Assembly (NCBI GenBank): GCA_963932145.1
Contig: OZ010613.1
Location: 36,917,718 to 36,981,717 of the forward strand
Length of the DNA stretch: 64,000 nt
Source of the DNA: Acanthosepion lycidas
Taxonomy: Eukaryota > Mollusca > Cephalopoda > Sepiida > Sepiidae
Direction: 5' to 3'
Below the pieces are notes generated by a model. It was not told the DNA's origin and did not search any database. It saw only the letters and a list, made by a program, of their open reading frames with translations. Positions 11,516-23,800 of this stretch are shown here, piece by piece. Numbering within the stretch: position 1 is the first letter of the stretch; every line of letters starts with the position of its first letter. The translations under genes were made by a program, and so were the position numbers.

Positions 11516-12039
11516 TATTGCTACATCCCTGAAGACATTGCCAATCAGGGAAGTGAGAAGGAGCTGAATTTGGATTTGGTTATATGAGGTCTGGTAAAAA
11601 AGTATCAGTACTGGTGCTATAAAAGAAAACTACAATACATATCTAGCATTTAATCTCCTGAATCCATTCATATTATCCAACATATTTCCATTGATGGAAG
11701 CCTCCCTGGAACTCTTTTATTGGGATAACAAGCAGCTGCCTTGTCGCATTCTCTTGGATTTGCTTGATGTCTTGAAATTTGTTTCCTTTCAAATTAGATC
11801 TGATTTTTGAAGAGGCAAAAGTTGCAAAGGGAAATATGTTGGTTATTGGATCTGAGGAATGCCGTGCTTAGCCAAAAACTTCTTCACATGACTATTGATC
11901 AAACCTCTGTTGTATAGCAAGATGATCACACTCTACTCACTTCCCTTCCAAGCACTGATATAAACAATGGAAATGAGTAAGAAGGTTATAATTTAGCATG
12001 TATGTGTGACAGAGTTCAAGGTCAGTTTGTGCAAAGCAG

Positions 12040-12930
12040 CTTCACTCTGTGAATTATCAGTGTGGTAGTCGAGAGTTAGTCTCTACTACAGTTGCTCATT
12101 ATTGTTGCTGGCCAAAGGTTTCATTGTTAATGGAAGTGCCTTGATGTCACTGCTGATGGCTGGGTTAAGCTTGCCTGTCATGAAGGTGCATTTAGCTTGA
12201 TTACCACAGAAATAGTTCCTATACTTTTTGATCAGACCTTATAGTGAGAAAAATTGGCTGTTTAAGTTATAGTTAAGTATATATGTGCAATCCTTGTATA
12301 AAATGAACATGATTCAAGGGATCCATGATTATTAATCAGTAATGACAAATGTTTTACAAACTTTAAGTCAATTAATAATTTGGAACAAAGTTTTTAATTT
12401 TTAAAAATACTATTTTGTGCCAAATAAAAGTACTGTTTGGAATAATATATGTTCTGCTAGGAAATTTACACTTGTTTAATGAATGTGGTTTGGATAATTG
12501 TGCTGGAAAATGTGTAATGGTGACCTTTCTATTAACAAGGGAAAAAAATGGAAGAGACAAAACAATAAATATAGGATAAGATGTGGTTAGAATAAGTAAA
12601 AGAGTTTTTATTCTCCATGATTTACAAGATTATTTTGGGGTGTCATATATCAGTCATGGAACACTGAGATTTTGTTTGGGTTATATCCCAAGATAATAGT
12701 TGAGATAGACATGTGGAGAAATTCAACATGCATATATAGTTGAGTGAGAGAGACTCGTAAGAGAAATATTCCACAAATTATCAGTGTAGTAGCCGAGGGT
12801 TAGTCTCTGCTACAGTTACTCATTATAGTTGCTAGCCAAAGGTTTCATTGTTAATGGAAGTGCCTTGATGTCACTGCTGATGGCCGGGTTAAGTCTGCCT
12901 GCCATGAGGGTGCATTGCTAATACCAGCTT
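12040..12930 (+). repeat. Pair of 145-bp direct repeats
   Basis: 12050-12195 and 12778-12922 read nearly the same: ATTATCAGTGT, GAGTTAGTCTC, GCCAAAGGTTTCATTGTTAA, AGTGCCTTGATGTCACTGC. The 580 bp between them and the flank 11520-12040 show no other feature. Confidence 0.8.
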
Positions 12931-13130
12931 GGTCAGATCTGCCTTCATGAGTTAAATAAAACATTGGCTTTATAGTGAGTGAGTTAGTGGCTCAGAAATG
13001 GCTGCTGTGAAAACTGTGTAGGCCTTTTTCTGATTGGCCAGAAAAGATGTTTTATGACCCAGGTATTTTTTGGCCAGTATTCTAGAAGTGGGTGCATGGT
13101 GCCCGAACAAAATTAAGGTCTGTTTTTGTA

Positions 13131-13231
13131 TTAGGTTGATGCAAAAACAATGACGTAATAATGTCGTTTTTGACATATTTTTTAACGTCAAAAAACGACA
13201 TTATTACGTCATTATTTTTGCACCAACCTAA
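13131..13231. mobile_element. Palindromic mariner-type MITE, copy 1 (101 bp)
   Basis: Ends TTAGGTTGATGC / GCACCAACCTAA with TA on both sides. The interior ATGACGTAATAATGTCG is mirrored, so the whole is one hairpin. Confidence 0.9.
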
Positions 13232-13594
13232 TAATATCATCTGTGAATGTCAAAATGAGAACTTCTGTTTGAGTTAAAGATTTGTAGTTATAGGAGGGTG
13301 CCACAAATGTTTTGAAAAATAAGTGTGCTGTGTCAATATAAGCACTCAGCCAGTATGAAGGAGTTGAAAGGAATAATATAATTGTGCCAACCAGGATGGG
13401 ATTTAGGCCTTAATAGGCCCCTTTGCTAATAAAATGCAGGAGGTGCTCATTAAGTATATTGGGACCCCTTCCCATTTAAAAAAAAAGCTATATTTTTTGT
13501 TGTAATGGAATGTCCCACTCTCCCTATCGTCTATTGTGGACTGACTATACCAGTAGATATATATAGTGTGCACAGGATATAACTGTTGAACTTG

Positions 13595-13835
13595 CTTTGG
13601 CAATTAGTTGGGGATTCGTCTCTAGCTGTGCTGGTCGAACTCTCTGCCTTTGGGTAGAGAGGAACCAAGACAAGGCTATGCCAAAGGGCAGAATCTTTTC
13701 TGGGGGTGATAGACAGCTACCCAACCCCATTTTTTATGGGGTCTACAGGGAATTTTTGCCCAAGCCTACAGGCTTGGTTTTGCTCCACATTAAAAATGGC
13801 CTTGTGCCACATCCTGCCATGCTGAGAGGTAAGGT
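13595..13835 (+). repeat. Single diverged copy of tandem-array monomer T
   Basis: Homologous to the 33.56-35.1 kb array: CGAACTCTCTGCC, AGGCTATGCC, CAGAATCTTTTC, ACATTAAAAATGGCCTTGTG. Its three hairpins keep pairing with different bases from the array. A frame of 128 codons crosses it but is not protein-like. 13235-13594 has nothing recognisable. Confidence 0.75.
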
Positions 13836-14076
13836 AAATAACCTTGCTTTGGGAATTACTAGCTTGCTAATGGATTCCCTGTCTTTCTGTAGTGTATTCT
13901 CTTTTCCAATAAACTTCTCTTTCTTTCATCTACATCCGTGTTGCTGTTCCTTTCACTCAAGTACCACCTTTGTCTGTTTGTAACCTTTTTTAAGGATACA
14001 ACATTTTTAGATGTTGCTGTAAAACATGAAGTTTATTACATTAGCCACTTCATGATATTTAACATCCTACAGAAAT

Positions 14077-14281
14077 TTACACTGTTTACATTGTTCAGAC
14101 TATCGTCTTCATCACAACATTTTGGCCATTGTACACTCCAGCCTTCTTCAGGTGGTTGAAAGAAGGATGGAGCATACAACAGCCGAAATGTTGTGATAAA
14201 TATGGCAACAAAGATGAAGAAGATGGTCCAAATAATGTAAATACTGTACATAATACCTCATCTCAGAAATATAGATAGATA
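14077..14281 (+). mobile_element. Hairpin element FB, copy without insert
   Basis: Two arms meeting near 14150-14165 (CCAGCCTTCTTCAGG against CCTTCTTTCAACC...). Flanked by CTACAGAAAT at 14067-14076 and 14282-14291, a 10-bp target duplication. The right side carries the extra 45-bp tail GTACATAATACCTCATCTC...; the left does not. Confidence 0.85.
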
Positions 14282-14299
14282 CTACAGAAATGTATCTAG

Positions 14300-15650
14300 A
14301 GGAGCCCCAAATACACTATTTTTTTTTTCAAATTAATTCAAAGGAGCTCTATTAAATCTGAAAATAAACAAATCTTCTGTTTTTATAATTTTTTTTTTTT
14401 AGTTTTATCCGGCACCCAAAGCTTTCAGACACTTGGGGTCCCTGGGTTACAGCCTATACTAGCCCGTGTGTAAATCCAGTACTGATGCCAGCCTTGTATT
14501 TAGTACCAAGAATGAATGAAAAAATGAAACTGTAGATATGGTAAACAACAACAATAAACTTTTAAATGTATGAAAAGTTCTGGAGAAATATTATTTTGAA
14601 GTCACAGTTTATGTTGGACTTTAAGTCAAAAGTATTCTGTACATATTTGTGTATGAAGGAGAGAGTATATGCTGATGAGAAAGAAGAAGTTTGTTTATGT
14701 ACATAGACTAAGACAGAAAGGTATGAAGACAGTCAAATTGTGGTCACTATTTTTTATGTCAGTATATCTGGTGGTTGCAAGTAGATAGCTGGCAATGTTT
14801 CTTTGAAGTTACTGCAGTATCAAGTGGGTCTTTTGAGGCAAGTAAATCTACTGACTCTTTTTATTTGTTTTCAAAATGATTATCAGATCACAGAATTAGG
14901 CAGTTTAAAAACTCAATAGAATCATTGATGTTTTCTCTCCTCAGTCTGCAGAGTTCATACTGATTTAAGTGAAACTGATTTTCTTTTATGTTTAAAAGCC
15001 AAGCATCAGTTTGATGTCTATTTTTTAGAGATCTGGTTGGTTACTAATTGTTTGTGAGGTTTCCTGTCCTTGATCAATTGTGTTGGGATATATGTGTATA
15101 TATCCCACGATGTCTGTAGATTAACATCTGAATGTCATGGTTTTTTGTGCACTTGTTGAAACCTTAAAAAATCTCTCCTTGTATCTTCTAAAGATGACCC
15201 TTTTCTTTTAAACAATCCATGCATGCAAACATTGGAGTTTTTCTTCTGTCGTAACATACAGAGACTTGAACACAAAGAAATAATTTAATAGATATCATTA
15301 ATTTTGTAGAAAGCTTTTGTCCCTTCAATTGTTTTCAATTACAGTGTAGGGAAAAGAATTTCTTGATGCCTTAAGAGACCCTTGAGAACATGTGACAGTC
15401 AGCTGATGAGGATAGTGTGTAGCTGCTCAGCTCACCACAGAGACAGAAGTGATGCTCAGTTGTGATTTGGTTGTCTATCAAGAACAGTGCAATTCTCATG
15501 CACCCTAAAGAGGAATCTGAAACATAAAACAGGCTCTACTGTGTTCCTCCTGGAGACATTACAAACAAAACCTTCTTTTTACTTTTTCCCCTTCACATAC
15601 TACTTGCCATTCTATATGTCTCTTAATATTTCTGTGTGGGACAATTTGTG
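14300..15650. other. Unannotated stretch
   Basis: A/T-rich, no paired repeats, no conserved frame. I see nothing further here. Confidence 0.4.
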
Positions 15651-15758
15651 ATTATATATATATATATATATATATATAAGAAATATACTCTTAAGGTGTG
15701 CTATATTTATGGGATAAAGTGCTCAATATCAGAGACAAAGCGTGTGTAAAGATAAAAT

Positions 15759-15880
15759 TGAACATTGAAGTAAACACTTAGAGGCAGTAGGCTGTTTCAT
15801 GCTAGATGCAATTGTCCGGCCTGATGATTGCATCTAGCATGAAACAGCCTGTCGCCTCTAAGTGTTGATTTCAATGTTCA
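15759..15880. repeat. Inverted repeat, 54-bp arms, 14-nt loop
   Basis: Left arm 15759-15812, right arm 15827-15880, loop TGTCCGGCCTGATG. Few mismatches. It sits in a larger unit beginning at AAGTGCTCAATATCAGAG (about 15716). A diverged, opposite relative with GCACAAAACAGACTGTTGCC lies at 16560-16690. Next to a (GT)n run at 15896-15934. Confidence 0.85.
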
Positions 15881-15884
15881 CTTT

Positions 15885-15935
<51 letters not shown>

Positions 15936-16194
15936 CATTGAGATCCTTGGAGATTAATTAAACAAGAAGAGAAAGAAAGAAGGAAGTGTGGAGAATCTTT
16001 TAACTGGGTGATAATTGTTGAAATTGCAGGAAAATAGATTGAAAAGTTAAGAAAATTAAAAACAAAATACATTGAAAAATTGTTTTGAGATAATTCCAAG
16101 AAGAACCAAACCCAAACTTAACTAGATGAAATTAAGTAAGACTGAGCAAACCTAAGACTACCTGTCCTTCCCTACTTTCCACCAAAAAATTAAT

Positions 16195-16320
16195 TACTAT
16201 TTTGAAGTGACAACTCTTTTCCTCCTCCTAGCTATGGGTAAATAGTAGGACAGACTGGGTTCTATAGCCTTGGATGGCAACCTATCTCAAAGAAGGAAAA
16301 ACTTTGACTTTAAAATTGTA
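16195..16320 (+). mobile_element. SINE family X body
   Basis: TAGCTATGGGTAAATAG, CAGACTGGGTTCTATAGCC, TTGGATGGCAACC. The tRNA-like head is missing. Confidence 0.6.
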
Positions 16321-16697
16321 TGTAGCCCTGGAGAAGCACATAATATGCAACTAAGAAAAGGATTGTTTACATTGACTCAATGATCTCAACTACAGTCTCC
16401 TCCTAACAGCATTTAGAATAATTTGAAATATAACTGTTGCTGCCTACCCAATAACCCTTAGGATAATACAATAAACTGGAAATACCTGGCCTTGCTACCC
16501 ATAATGCCCCACTGACTAGCATATATAAATAGTTGAACAGCCACACAATACACATGGCCTGAAGATTGTGTTCAAGCACAAAACAGACTGTTGCCGCATG
16601 ATGTTGACCTCATAGTACACTTTTATATTTGCGCACACTCTATCTCTGATATTGAGCACTTTTACTTGTAAATATAGCATAAAACTATATTTTTATC

Positions 16698-16699
<2 letters not shown>

Positions 16700-16729
<30 letters not shown>

Positions 16730-17720
16730 ATTCTTTTTTTTTTAAACAAATGTAGTGTTTGGGACACTACTTAAATTAGTCTGCACAAAGAAAGTGGGGA
16801 ATATTTTTTGTAGCCTAGATTTCATTAGTTAATATTTACAAATGACAGGAAATTGTGTTGAGCCATAGTTGGCAATGTCCTAAAGCAACATGGCACATAG
16901 AAAAAAATAACCTTCCTCAAGCCACCACATTTTATCAGAATATTGATTGTTTTTATAATTTTAGAAGAGAGAGTTCTATTCATAACACAGATACAGTAAC
17001 AAATTTATCTCTGAGTTATCTGTACTTTTTTTTTATTCACAAATGTCAAGTTTGAAATGAAACTTTCTGCCATTGATAATTGTGTATTACTAATGTTAAC
17101 TCATTTATGTTTTGCATATTGAATGACTTGTATTTGTGTAATTCAATTCTGTATGTAAAATTTTTTCATATATAACTCATTTCCAGAATTCATTTCTTTG
17201 GGTTATTCTAGTCTTTCCTTCCATCTTGTTCAAGTGTTAGTGGAAACAAAATGCAGACAGAGCAGCCAGTTTCTACTGATGATGATACCCACTCCCACAT
17301 TGGTCAAAGAGACGACCTTTAGTGTGCTGCCTCTGCAAAAAGACATCACATGTCTGCCTTACCAGAAGAGAGCTGGTGTGACCCATGGAACATCTGGTTA
17401 AAAAGAAAGAAAGTGTCTACCAGCTTCTCTATGAGATAATCAGAACAGTGAGCTGAGTGGTGTTAGCTATGCAAATGATTTCTTTGTTATCCATCTTTGC
17501 TTCCATCTTATACAGGTGTTAGTATATCATGAATATATTAAAGCATATAGTTGATGTTGGAGAATGGAGAAAACCAAGCACTTCTCTCTCTCTTTTCAAA
17601 CACCCCATTAATGGCAAGAAAGTTTACCAGCATTGTACCTGCCAAAATTGAGGGATTATTAAAATCTGTACTAATACCTATGATCAGATTGTGTGTGCTC
17701 TGTCAAGAATCAAACCTTGG
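16700..17720. other. Microsatellite then unannotated DNA
   Basis: 16698-16730 is (TA)n/(GT)n. The rest shows nothing recognisable. Confidence 0.4.
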
Positions 17721-17725
17721 ATCAA

Positions 17726-18048
17726 TGTCTCAAAACTTGAGATCAATGTAATATCTGTACATTCTATAAAAGTCTCAAAATTTGCAATCAATGTAATATC
17801 TGTTCACTCTATAAAAATCTCAAAACTTTGGATCAATGTAATATATGTGCATTCTATAAAAAGCCTCAAACCTTAGGATCAATGTAATATCTGTGCATTC
17901 TATAAAATGTCTCAAAACTTGGGATAAATGGAATATCTGTGCACTCTATAAAAGTATCAAACCTGGGAATCAATGTAATATTTGTGCATTCTATAAAAAG
18001 TCTCAAAACTTGGGATCAGTGGCATATCTGTGCACTCTATAAAATGTG
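17726..18048 (+). repeat. 45-46 bp minisatellite, about 7 units
   Basis: The anchor CTATAAA recurs at 17764, 17809, 17854, 17900, 17946, 17991 and 18037, so the period is 45-46. Unit: 'ATCAATGTAATATCTGTGC' then 'ATTCTATAAAAGTCTCAAA'. Confidence 0.95.
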
Positions 18049-18089
18049 CTATACACTCAAGCAGAATGTAGCCATCCACTGGTTCATTT

Positions 18090-18610
18090 TTATAGAACAA
18101 TGTTAATGATAACATTAACCATTTCCTTACAAGGAAACATTTGGAATTCATTGACTGAGCATCCAGTACTGCTTTCAGTTGAAATTTATAAAACCTTAAA
18201 AATTCAGGAAAATAGGTTTCTCAAGTTCAGTATTTGTTTCCGGTACTGATGGTGGGTTCCTCCCTAACTTTTTATTTGAAGTTGTGTGGATGTCAACATC
18301 TTGATTATATCATTATTTTTTCTTGGATTTACATGTGCTATTCATTTTAGTTATTGCTGCTGTTGAAAGTTCTAAAGTGATGTGGTTTCTGTTATTTGGT
18401 GCAGTTCTTTGTTTGTGATTCTGTAGTACCAGTCCAAAATGTTCAAAGAAGGATAGTATTTGCTAAGACTCATAGGTTACCCCCACTCAAAACCATTTTT
18501 AACCATTGATCTTAGAAAGGAGTTGTATACTGCTTACAGATACTTCTGAAAAGGATTTGGTGCCATGCATGGCATCTATATGAAAGCCTTGATCTGACAA
18601 GACTATTTAA
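18090..18610 (+). repeat. Composite repeat C, copy 2, left block
   Basis: Aligns with 3490-4195, lacking the internal duplication: TTCCTTACAAGGAAACATTT, GGAAAATAGGTTTCTCAAG, GTGATGTGGTTTCTGTTATT. Confidence 0.8.
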
Positions 18611-18789
18611 GAACATGGCTTGAGTTTTTGGAAATTGTGCAAAGCAAGGATGAAGTGAAAGAAGGAAAAAAAAAGAATGAAATTGAGCAGGTAGTAGGCT
18701 AAGTGAAAAAAGCACAAAAAATAATGTCAAAAGTGAATGAAAGGTGCAGTGTGAGTGGCTGTGGTTAAATGCAAAATAAGAACTGCTCA

Positions 18790-19075
18790 AAAAACATTTG
18801 AAAAAGCTTGCAATAAACAATTATAAGAAAAAGAAAAGGGCAAAAAATAATATAAAGCAAGCAAACAATATATGTGCAAGGCAATTTAACAGTAATATGG
18901 TAAAAATTTCATAAATTAAAAATTGGGATTGATACACAAGAACAACTTTAGATAAGTGAACATCGCATTCTGATTTCAAAACAAGACAGACTGGGACTGA
19001 GTCAGATGAAACTGAGAACCAGTCTATTATATTGGCTAGGAAGAAATCCCAGTATGCATTTGTATACCTATAAAT
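18790..19075 (+). repeat. Composite repeat C, copy 2, right block
   Basis: Aligns with 5180-5505, ending AAGAAATCCCAGTATGCATT. Confidence 0.8.
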
Positions 19076-19218
19076 TAGGGAGGGGCCAGTGTTTCCTAGT
19101 ATAGATTTAAACCAACATCCACCTCTATCTAATGGATGAGTGCACTCATTTTCCCTCCCCTTAAATCCCCACTTTTTATGGGACCAATAAAGATATATAT
19201 AAACATTTACATATAAAT

Positions 19219-19219
<1 letters not shown>

Positions 19220-19275
<56 letters not shown>
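19220..19275. repeat. (TA)n microsatellite
   Basis: Pure TA run of about 55 nt. Confidence 0.95.
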
Positions 19276-19277
<2 letters not shown>

Positions 19278-19279
19278 AA

Positions 19280-20479
19280 ATGAGAGATGAAAGACAAAAA
19301 GACATGTTTGCTGTGTTAAATTTTAGGATGCCTTTATCCTGCTAGCTGTTTAAAAAAAGTGGGTGAAGCTATTTACCCATGCCAAGAAGATTAATGAAGT
19401 AAGATAATGATGAATAAACATACAGGTAACTTTAAAAAACAAGATAAGGAATTTATTTTCAAATTTACATGCTTGAAGTAGTGTCAGGAGCTTGTTTCAG
19501 GAAAATAAATCAGAATTTTTAAAGTCTATAGTTTTAACATATTGCCATGAAAAGGAAATGTTCATACAACTGATGAAATCATTTGACACGAAATAATGTT
19601 AAAAAATGTCAAGATAAGACAAAGGTAAGATAATTTGTTGCTCACCAAAGTCGTATATAATTTGCATACATTCAAAAGTAGACAAAGAAAGATAGTTTGA
19701 AATACTTAGCTTGCTTGAACTGTTTAAGAAAAATTCTTTGAAGTGCTGTATGCTGGTTAGAGACTGATAATTGGTGAATAATTTTACACTGGCGAGTACT
19801 TCAACACTGGTCGCAAGGAACTGAAATAAAAAAATTTCACATTAGTTCATACACTCTTATTAATTTAATTTTTCTCTTCATTTTAAATCAAAAAGAATTT
19901 AACATAGACTTGCTACTTTCTTTTCTTTTATTAGGCTGACTGGCTAATTTCTGTGAAGACAAGGTTTTCATTGGTCCAAAAGCAATCTCACAAAGGCTTG
20001 CAAATTTCTTTCCTTCTTCTTCCTCAGTTGGCCAATTAATCTCTGTGAAAGGCAAAAATCTTACAAAGGCACAAGAATGTCTTTTCTTCTTCTTCCTTGG
20101 TCCTTCAAATTTTATGAGAGTGGGTAAAGAGGGCTATTATTTTGCACTCACTACAGATGAAGCTTTCTTTCTTTTGCTTTTTTACTTTTGGAGCATGTGG
20201 CACACCATATGTAGGAAAGTATGTAAATATGAACATATTAATATTATATTTTAATTCATTCTATCTAATTTCCTCGTTTTTGTTTTGTTGTTTTTATCCT
20301 AATGATGCAGACACTGGATTCCCATTGACCTTCAGACATCTGTAGTATTTTGTAAAGTTGAATGATAAGCTAGAGGATACAGCGTCTATAAGGTTAATAT
20401 GAAAATAATAAAGACGAGGATATAAGTCTGAATTAACCAAAATATAATGATTATAGTACCTTGTTTAAAAAATATATAT
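19280..20479. other. Region upstream of ATPSCKMT
   Basis: A loose direct repeat at 19930-20000 and 20020-20110 (GGCTAATTTCTGTGAAGAC / CCAATTAATCTCTGTGAAAG). No other feature; a non-coding first exon cannot be excluded. Confidence 0.4.
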
Positions 20480-20622
20480 CTAGCAATTCTAACCAAGTTA
20501 TCTAACCAAAGTTATCACATTGATTCTAACCGACTGCTCTATTAAGGGAAACAATTTCCATTTGCTAATTAGAGTTACTTCCCTTGATTTCAACCTTGTA
20601 TACAGTTTGGTCGAATCCGGAA
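20480..20622 (+). promoter_or_regulatory. Putative ATPSCKMT promoter / 5' UTR
   Basis: The 140 nt before the start codon lack recognisable repeats, unlike the surroundings. The ETS-type core CCGGAA lies at 20617-20622, immediately before the ATG. ETS/GABP sites near the start are common in nuclear genes for mitochondrial proteins, so a role is plausible. No TATA box stands out and the transcription start cannot be fixed. Inference only. Confidence 0.35.
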
Positions 20623-20883
20623 ATGAGCGAATTTGAATCAAACTCGGGTTCAAGCAATAATCCTAAACATAAACTAACCTCGGCAGGGATCACGATATTA
20701 GGCGTGTCAGGCGCACTTGCTTTGGGTTTTTACGCTGTTGTCACGCCCTTTTTAACTCCAGCTTTAAGAAAAATATGTTTGCCTTTCGTACCGGCCACAA
20801 GTACACAGTTAAAGAATGTAAGACAAGCTCTAAAAAACAGAAATGGATCGTTGCTTGACATTGGAAGTGGAGACGGCAGAATT
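20623..20883 (+). CDS. ATPSCKMT: ATPSCKMT coding exon 1
   Basis: Encodes residues 1-87: a polar N-terminus, the membrane segment, the conserved [10 protein letters not shown] and [10 protein letters not shown] stretches, and motif [10 protein letters not shown]. The donor is ATT|GTAAGT, phase 0. Translation past the donor runs into a non-conserved tail and a stop at 20941-20943, which supports the splice site. Confidence 0.95.
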
Positions 20884-23800
20884 GTAAGTATAGAAACAGA
20901 AAAGTGTATGTGTAATTATTATTTTTATAATAAAAATTCTTAAGAATTAATGGATTTTATTTTTTAATCCGATATATTACTACTTCAACTCCAGAGGTTC
21001 GAATCCTCCGGAAGGTACATTTTTTTCTTTATATTGTCACGTGTGCAGTCCGGTAGACGAAAAATATAAATACTGTTTAAAAAAATAAAACAAAGTATCT
21101 ACGCAAATACAGGTATCCACCAAAAATAACGTCTGTAAGTAATGTGTATTATTTCTTATGACCATTAAAAGTAAAACCTTTTAGTTTTAAACGTAATGTT
21201 TCGTGGGTACACGTGTTTGAGTAAACACTCTTGTTTACGATATGTCTCAGTTTCGGGGCCTTCCCAATTTGAAGAGTCTTGTCCCGGTGATGTAAGCTAT
21301 CAGTTCACAATCGGTTTGTTTTTGTATGTGTGAATCGTGGAGCTTAACGCTGCTGTTGGGTTCTGAAAACACTTTTTATACAAATAAATAAATTTATAAT
21401 TTTAAAAAATATCTCTATTTTTTTTACACTTACTTGGACATTAAGAAAAGCGAAGCTTTACTTACACACCAAGTAGTACTGATTGGAAACCAAATAAAAT
21501 GTCAGATACCTCGGTAAAAGCAGTAGATTTTATTTTGAGAACCACTAAGTCACTATTACAATGTTTTACATACAAGTTCACATTCTGTCATCTTTTCTGA
21601 ACTTTGCCCCGACTTTTAACACTGCTTTCAAAACCAGGCTTCCAAAGACTTGATCCGTATCAGAGATAAGAATATTTTTTCTGACAAATGAGCGGGCTGG
21701 CAAAGTGTAATTTTGGAGGGAAAAGTTTCTGAGACTTCTATTAGGTTGGTGCAAAAATAATGACGTAATAATGTCGTTTTTTTACCTATTTTTTAACGTC
21801 AAAAACGACATTATTACGTCATTATTTTTTCACCAACCTTAGAATTTCAATAAATACCGAGAATATGTGCCTCTTTGGCAGTGAGTATTATTATTTGACA
21901 TCATCTGTGATAACATCAGGTTGGGGAAGGCGACACCAATCAGCGGAACCCATTTCAAAGAAGGAATCTACATGCTAGGCTCTAAAGACATGTCATATTA
22001 AGTGTTTAGTTGTGAGAGAAAAGAATAACGAAGATTAGAATTTGAACACCGTTTATTGTTAGTATGATACTCAGTGTTGTACAGATATTACAAAAATAGG
22101 TGGTGTAATGGTTAGCAAGCTTGTCTCGCTAGAAAAATTACAACTGATTAGTGAGTTCGATCCTCACTAGGAGCCCCATACTTTGGGCCTTGTGCCACAT
22201 CTGAGCTACGCTTGGAAAATCATTATTACAAAATAGGTGGAATGTCTGTTTCTGGTGTATTGTCTGGATGGTGATCAGTTTTAAGAGGAAAGCCTGGAGT
22301 TGACTTATTCTTTTTGCTAGCCAAGGTCACAGTATGGCTGGTGTACGTGTTGATTATGCCGAGGTGTTGGGTTGGTGAGGTGTTGCCCCAGAGTGGTTAG
22401 AGAAGCTACGAATCTGACTATGAAGATATGATGGTGCGAGCATGAGTAGTCAGGTGAAGTCATGAATCTGACTTTGTCAATGGTGGGTTTATACTTAAGC
22501 CAGATAGCTGAGTTAGCCAGTCAAGCCTGGGAGTGGCAATGATCAGTGAGAGGAGCGGTCATATTGAGAGGTGACAATGATAGTGATGGCAGTGGTGGTG
22601 GCAGCAATACCCTTTGTGCCAGCCAGAGGCCCGCTGGGCTGCAACTGTCCTAGTCATTCTCAGAGACCTGCTTTTAAGCAGGTCTGGTAATCCCCAGAGG
22701 AATCTCATTTTCTAGCAGGAATGTTTGCGATTGGCCACTACCAGAGATCGCCTTATAGACTGGATGTGATGTGTGGAGTCTAATGCGCATGAGAAGACTA
22801 TTTTTTTTCCTGTCTTCCTGGTGTTCACATCCGTCCAGCATGCAGAATGAATCAGAATGAGATTTAATTGCAATGGAATATAACAGACAGACCACTTGAG
22901 ATTTGCTTCCTAGGACCTTGAAATTACTTTCGTCGGTCTACGAACTCATTCAACTTAAACTACAGATCTTCTGATTATTTCCCCCTTAATATGAGCTCTT
23001 AAGAAATCTTATGTGAGTGTTGACCCTTTAAGAACAATTTACTTGCTTAAAGAACTTTTAGGCACTTAGAAAAATATTTTGAGCTAGGCTTTTACTTCCT
23101 TTAAGTTAAAGAAATTTTCTTCTCCCTTTCTTTCTCTCATATTTTGTGTATATCCCTTTACTTTTCTTTTGTGTATGTATTTAAACAATTTTCTTTTTCT
23201 ATTGTTACACCATAAGCAGGAGTTTGAGTTTTTATTTTTCCACCTAAAAGAGAGAATTGTCTGCTCTAAACTTTGAAGCTATTGTTGCTTTTATTGATTC
23301 TGTCACCTTAACTCTTTCATGTGGGAAAGCCGGAACAAATTTCCCACAATAGGCAAGACAGCTCCTTTTAGAATACTGACACAACGCTATCATATTACAC
23401 TGACTTTGGCATTGTGACATACAACACTAAGTTTAGTAAATATTATCCAAGTTTTAATAAGAAAATCTGACGTCAGATAATTTCACTGGTTATGGTGGCA
23501 AAATCACTGAAAACTCCTTTCCTTTTCTTTAGCACAATTGCATGTATGTCTGCAGTTGACTTTATCTTTGTAATTATAAATATATTATTTTGCACATGAA
23601 AATGAAAAATCCTTAAAACCCAACAATTGTAACACAGAGAAAGACAGATTCTTAATAGGACTGCTGATAGATAAAAATTAAAACTTTGATAAATTAACCC
23701 AGACTCCAGATAATGCCAAGCAAGGACCAAGATTTATTTTTGTTGAGGCAAAGAATGTTATTGTCATTGTCTCCTGATGTGCAAACTTGGTAAATTTTTT

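Noticed and set aside
13597..13983. 128-codon + frame
   Set aside because: It crosses the single monomer T copy, whose relatives in the array are open in both strands and differ in frame; repeat DNA, not a gene.
18821..19297. 158-codon - frame
   Set aside because: Begins in a TA microsatellite and runs through composite repeat C; its counterpart at 5.2 kb is not open in the same way.
20990..21030. Functional tRNA gene
   Set aside because: Only the T arm is convincing; no D arm or anticodon arm can be folded in the upstream sequence.
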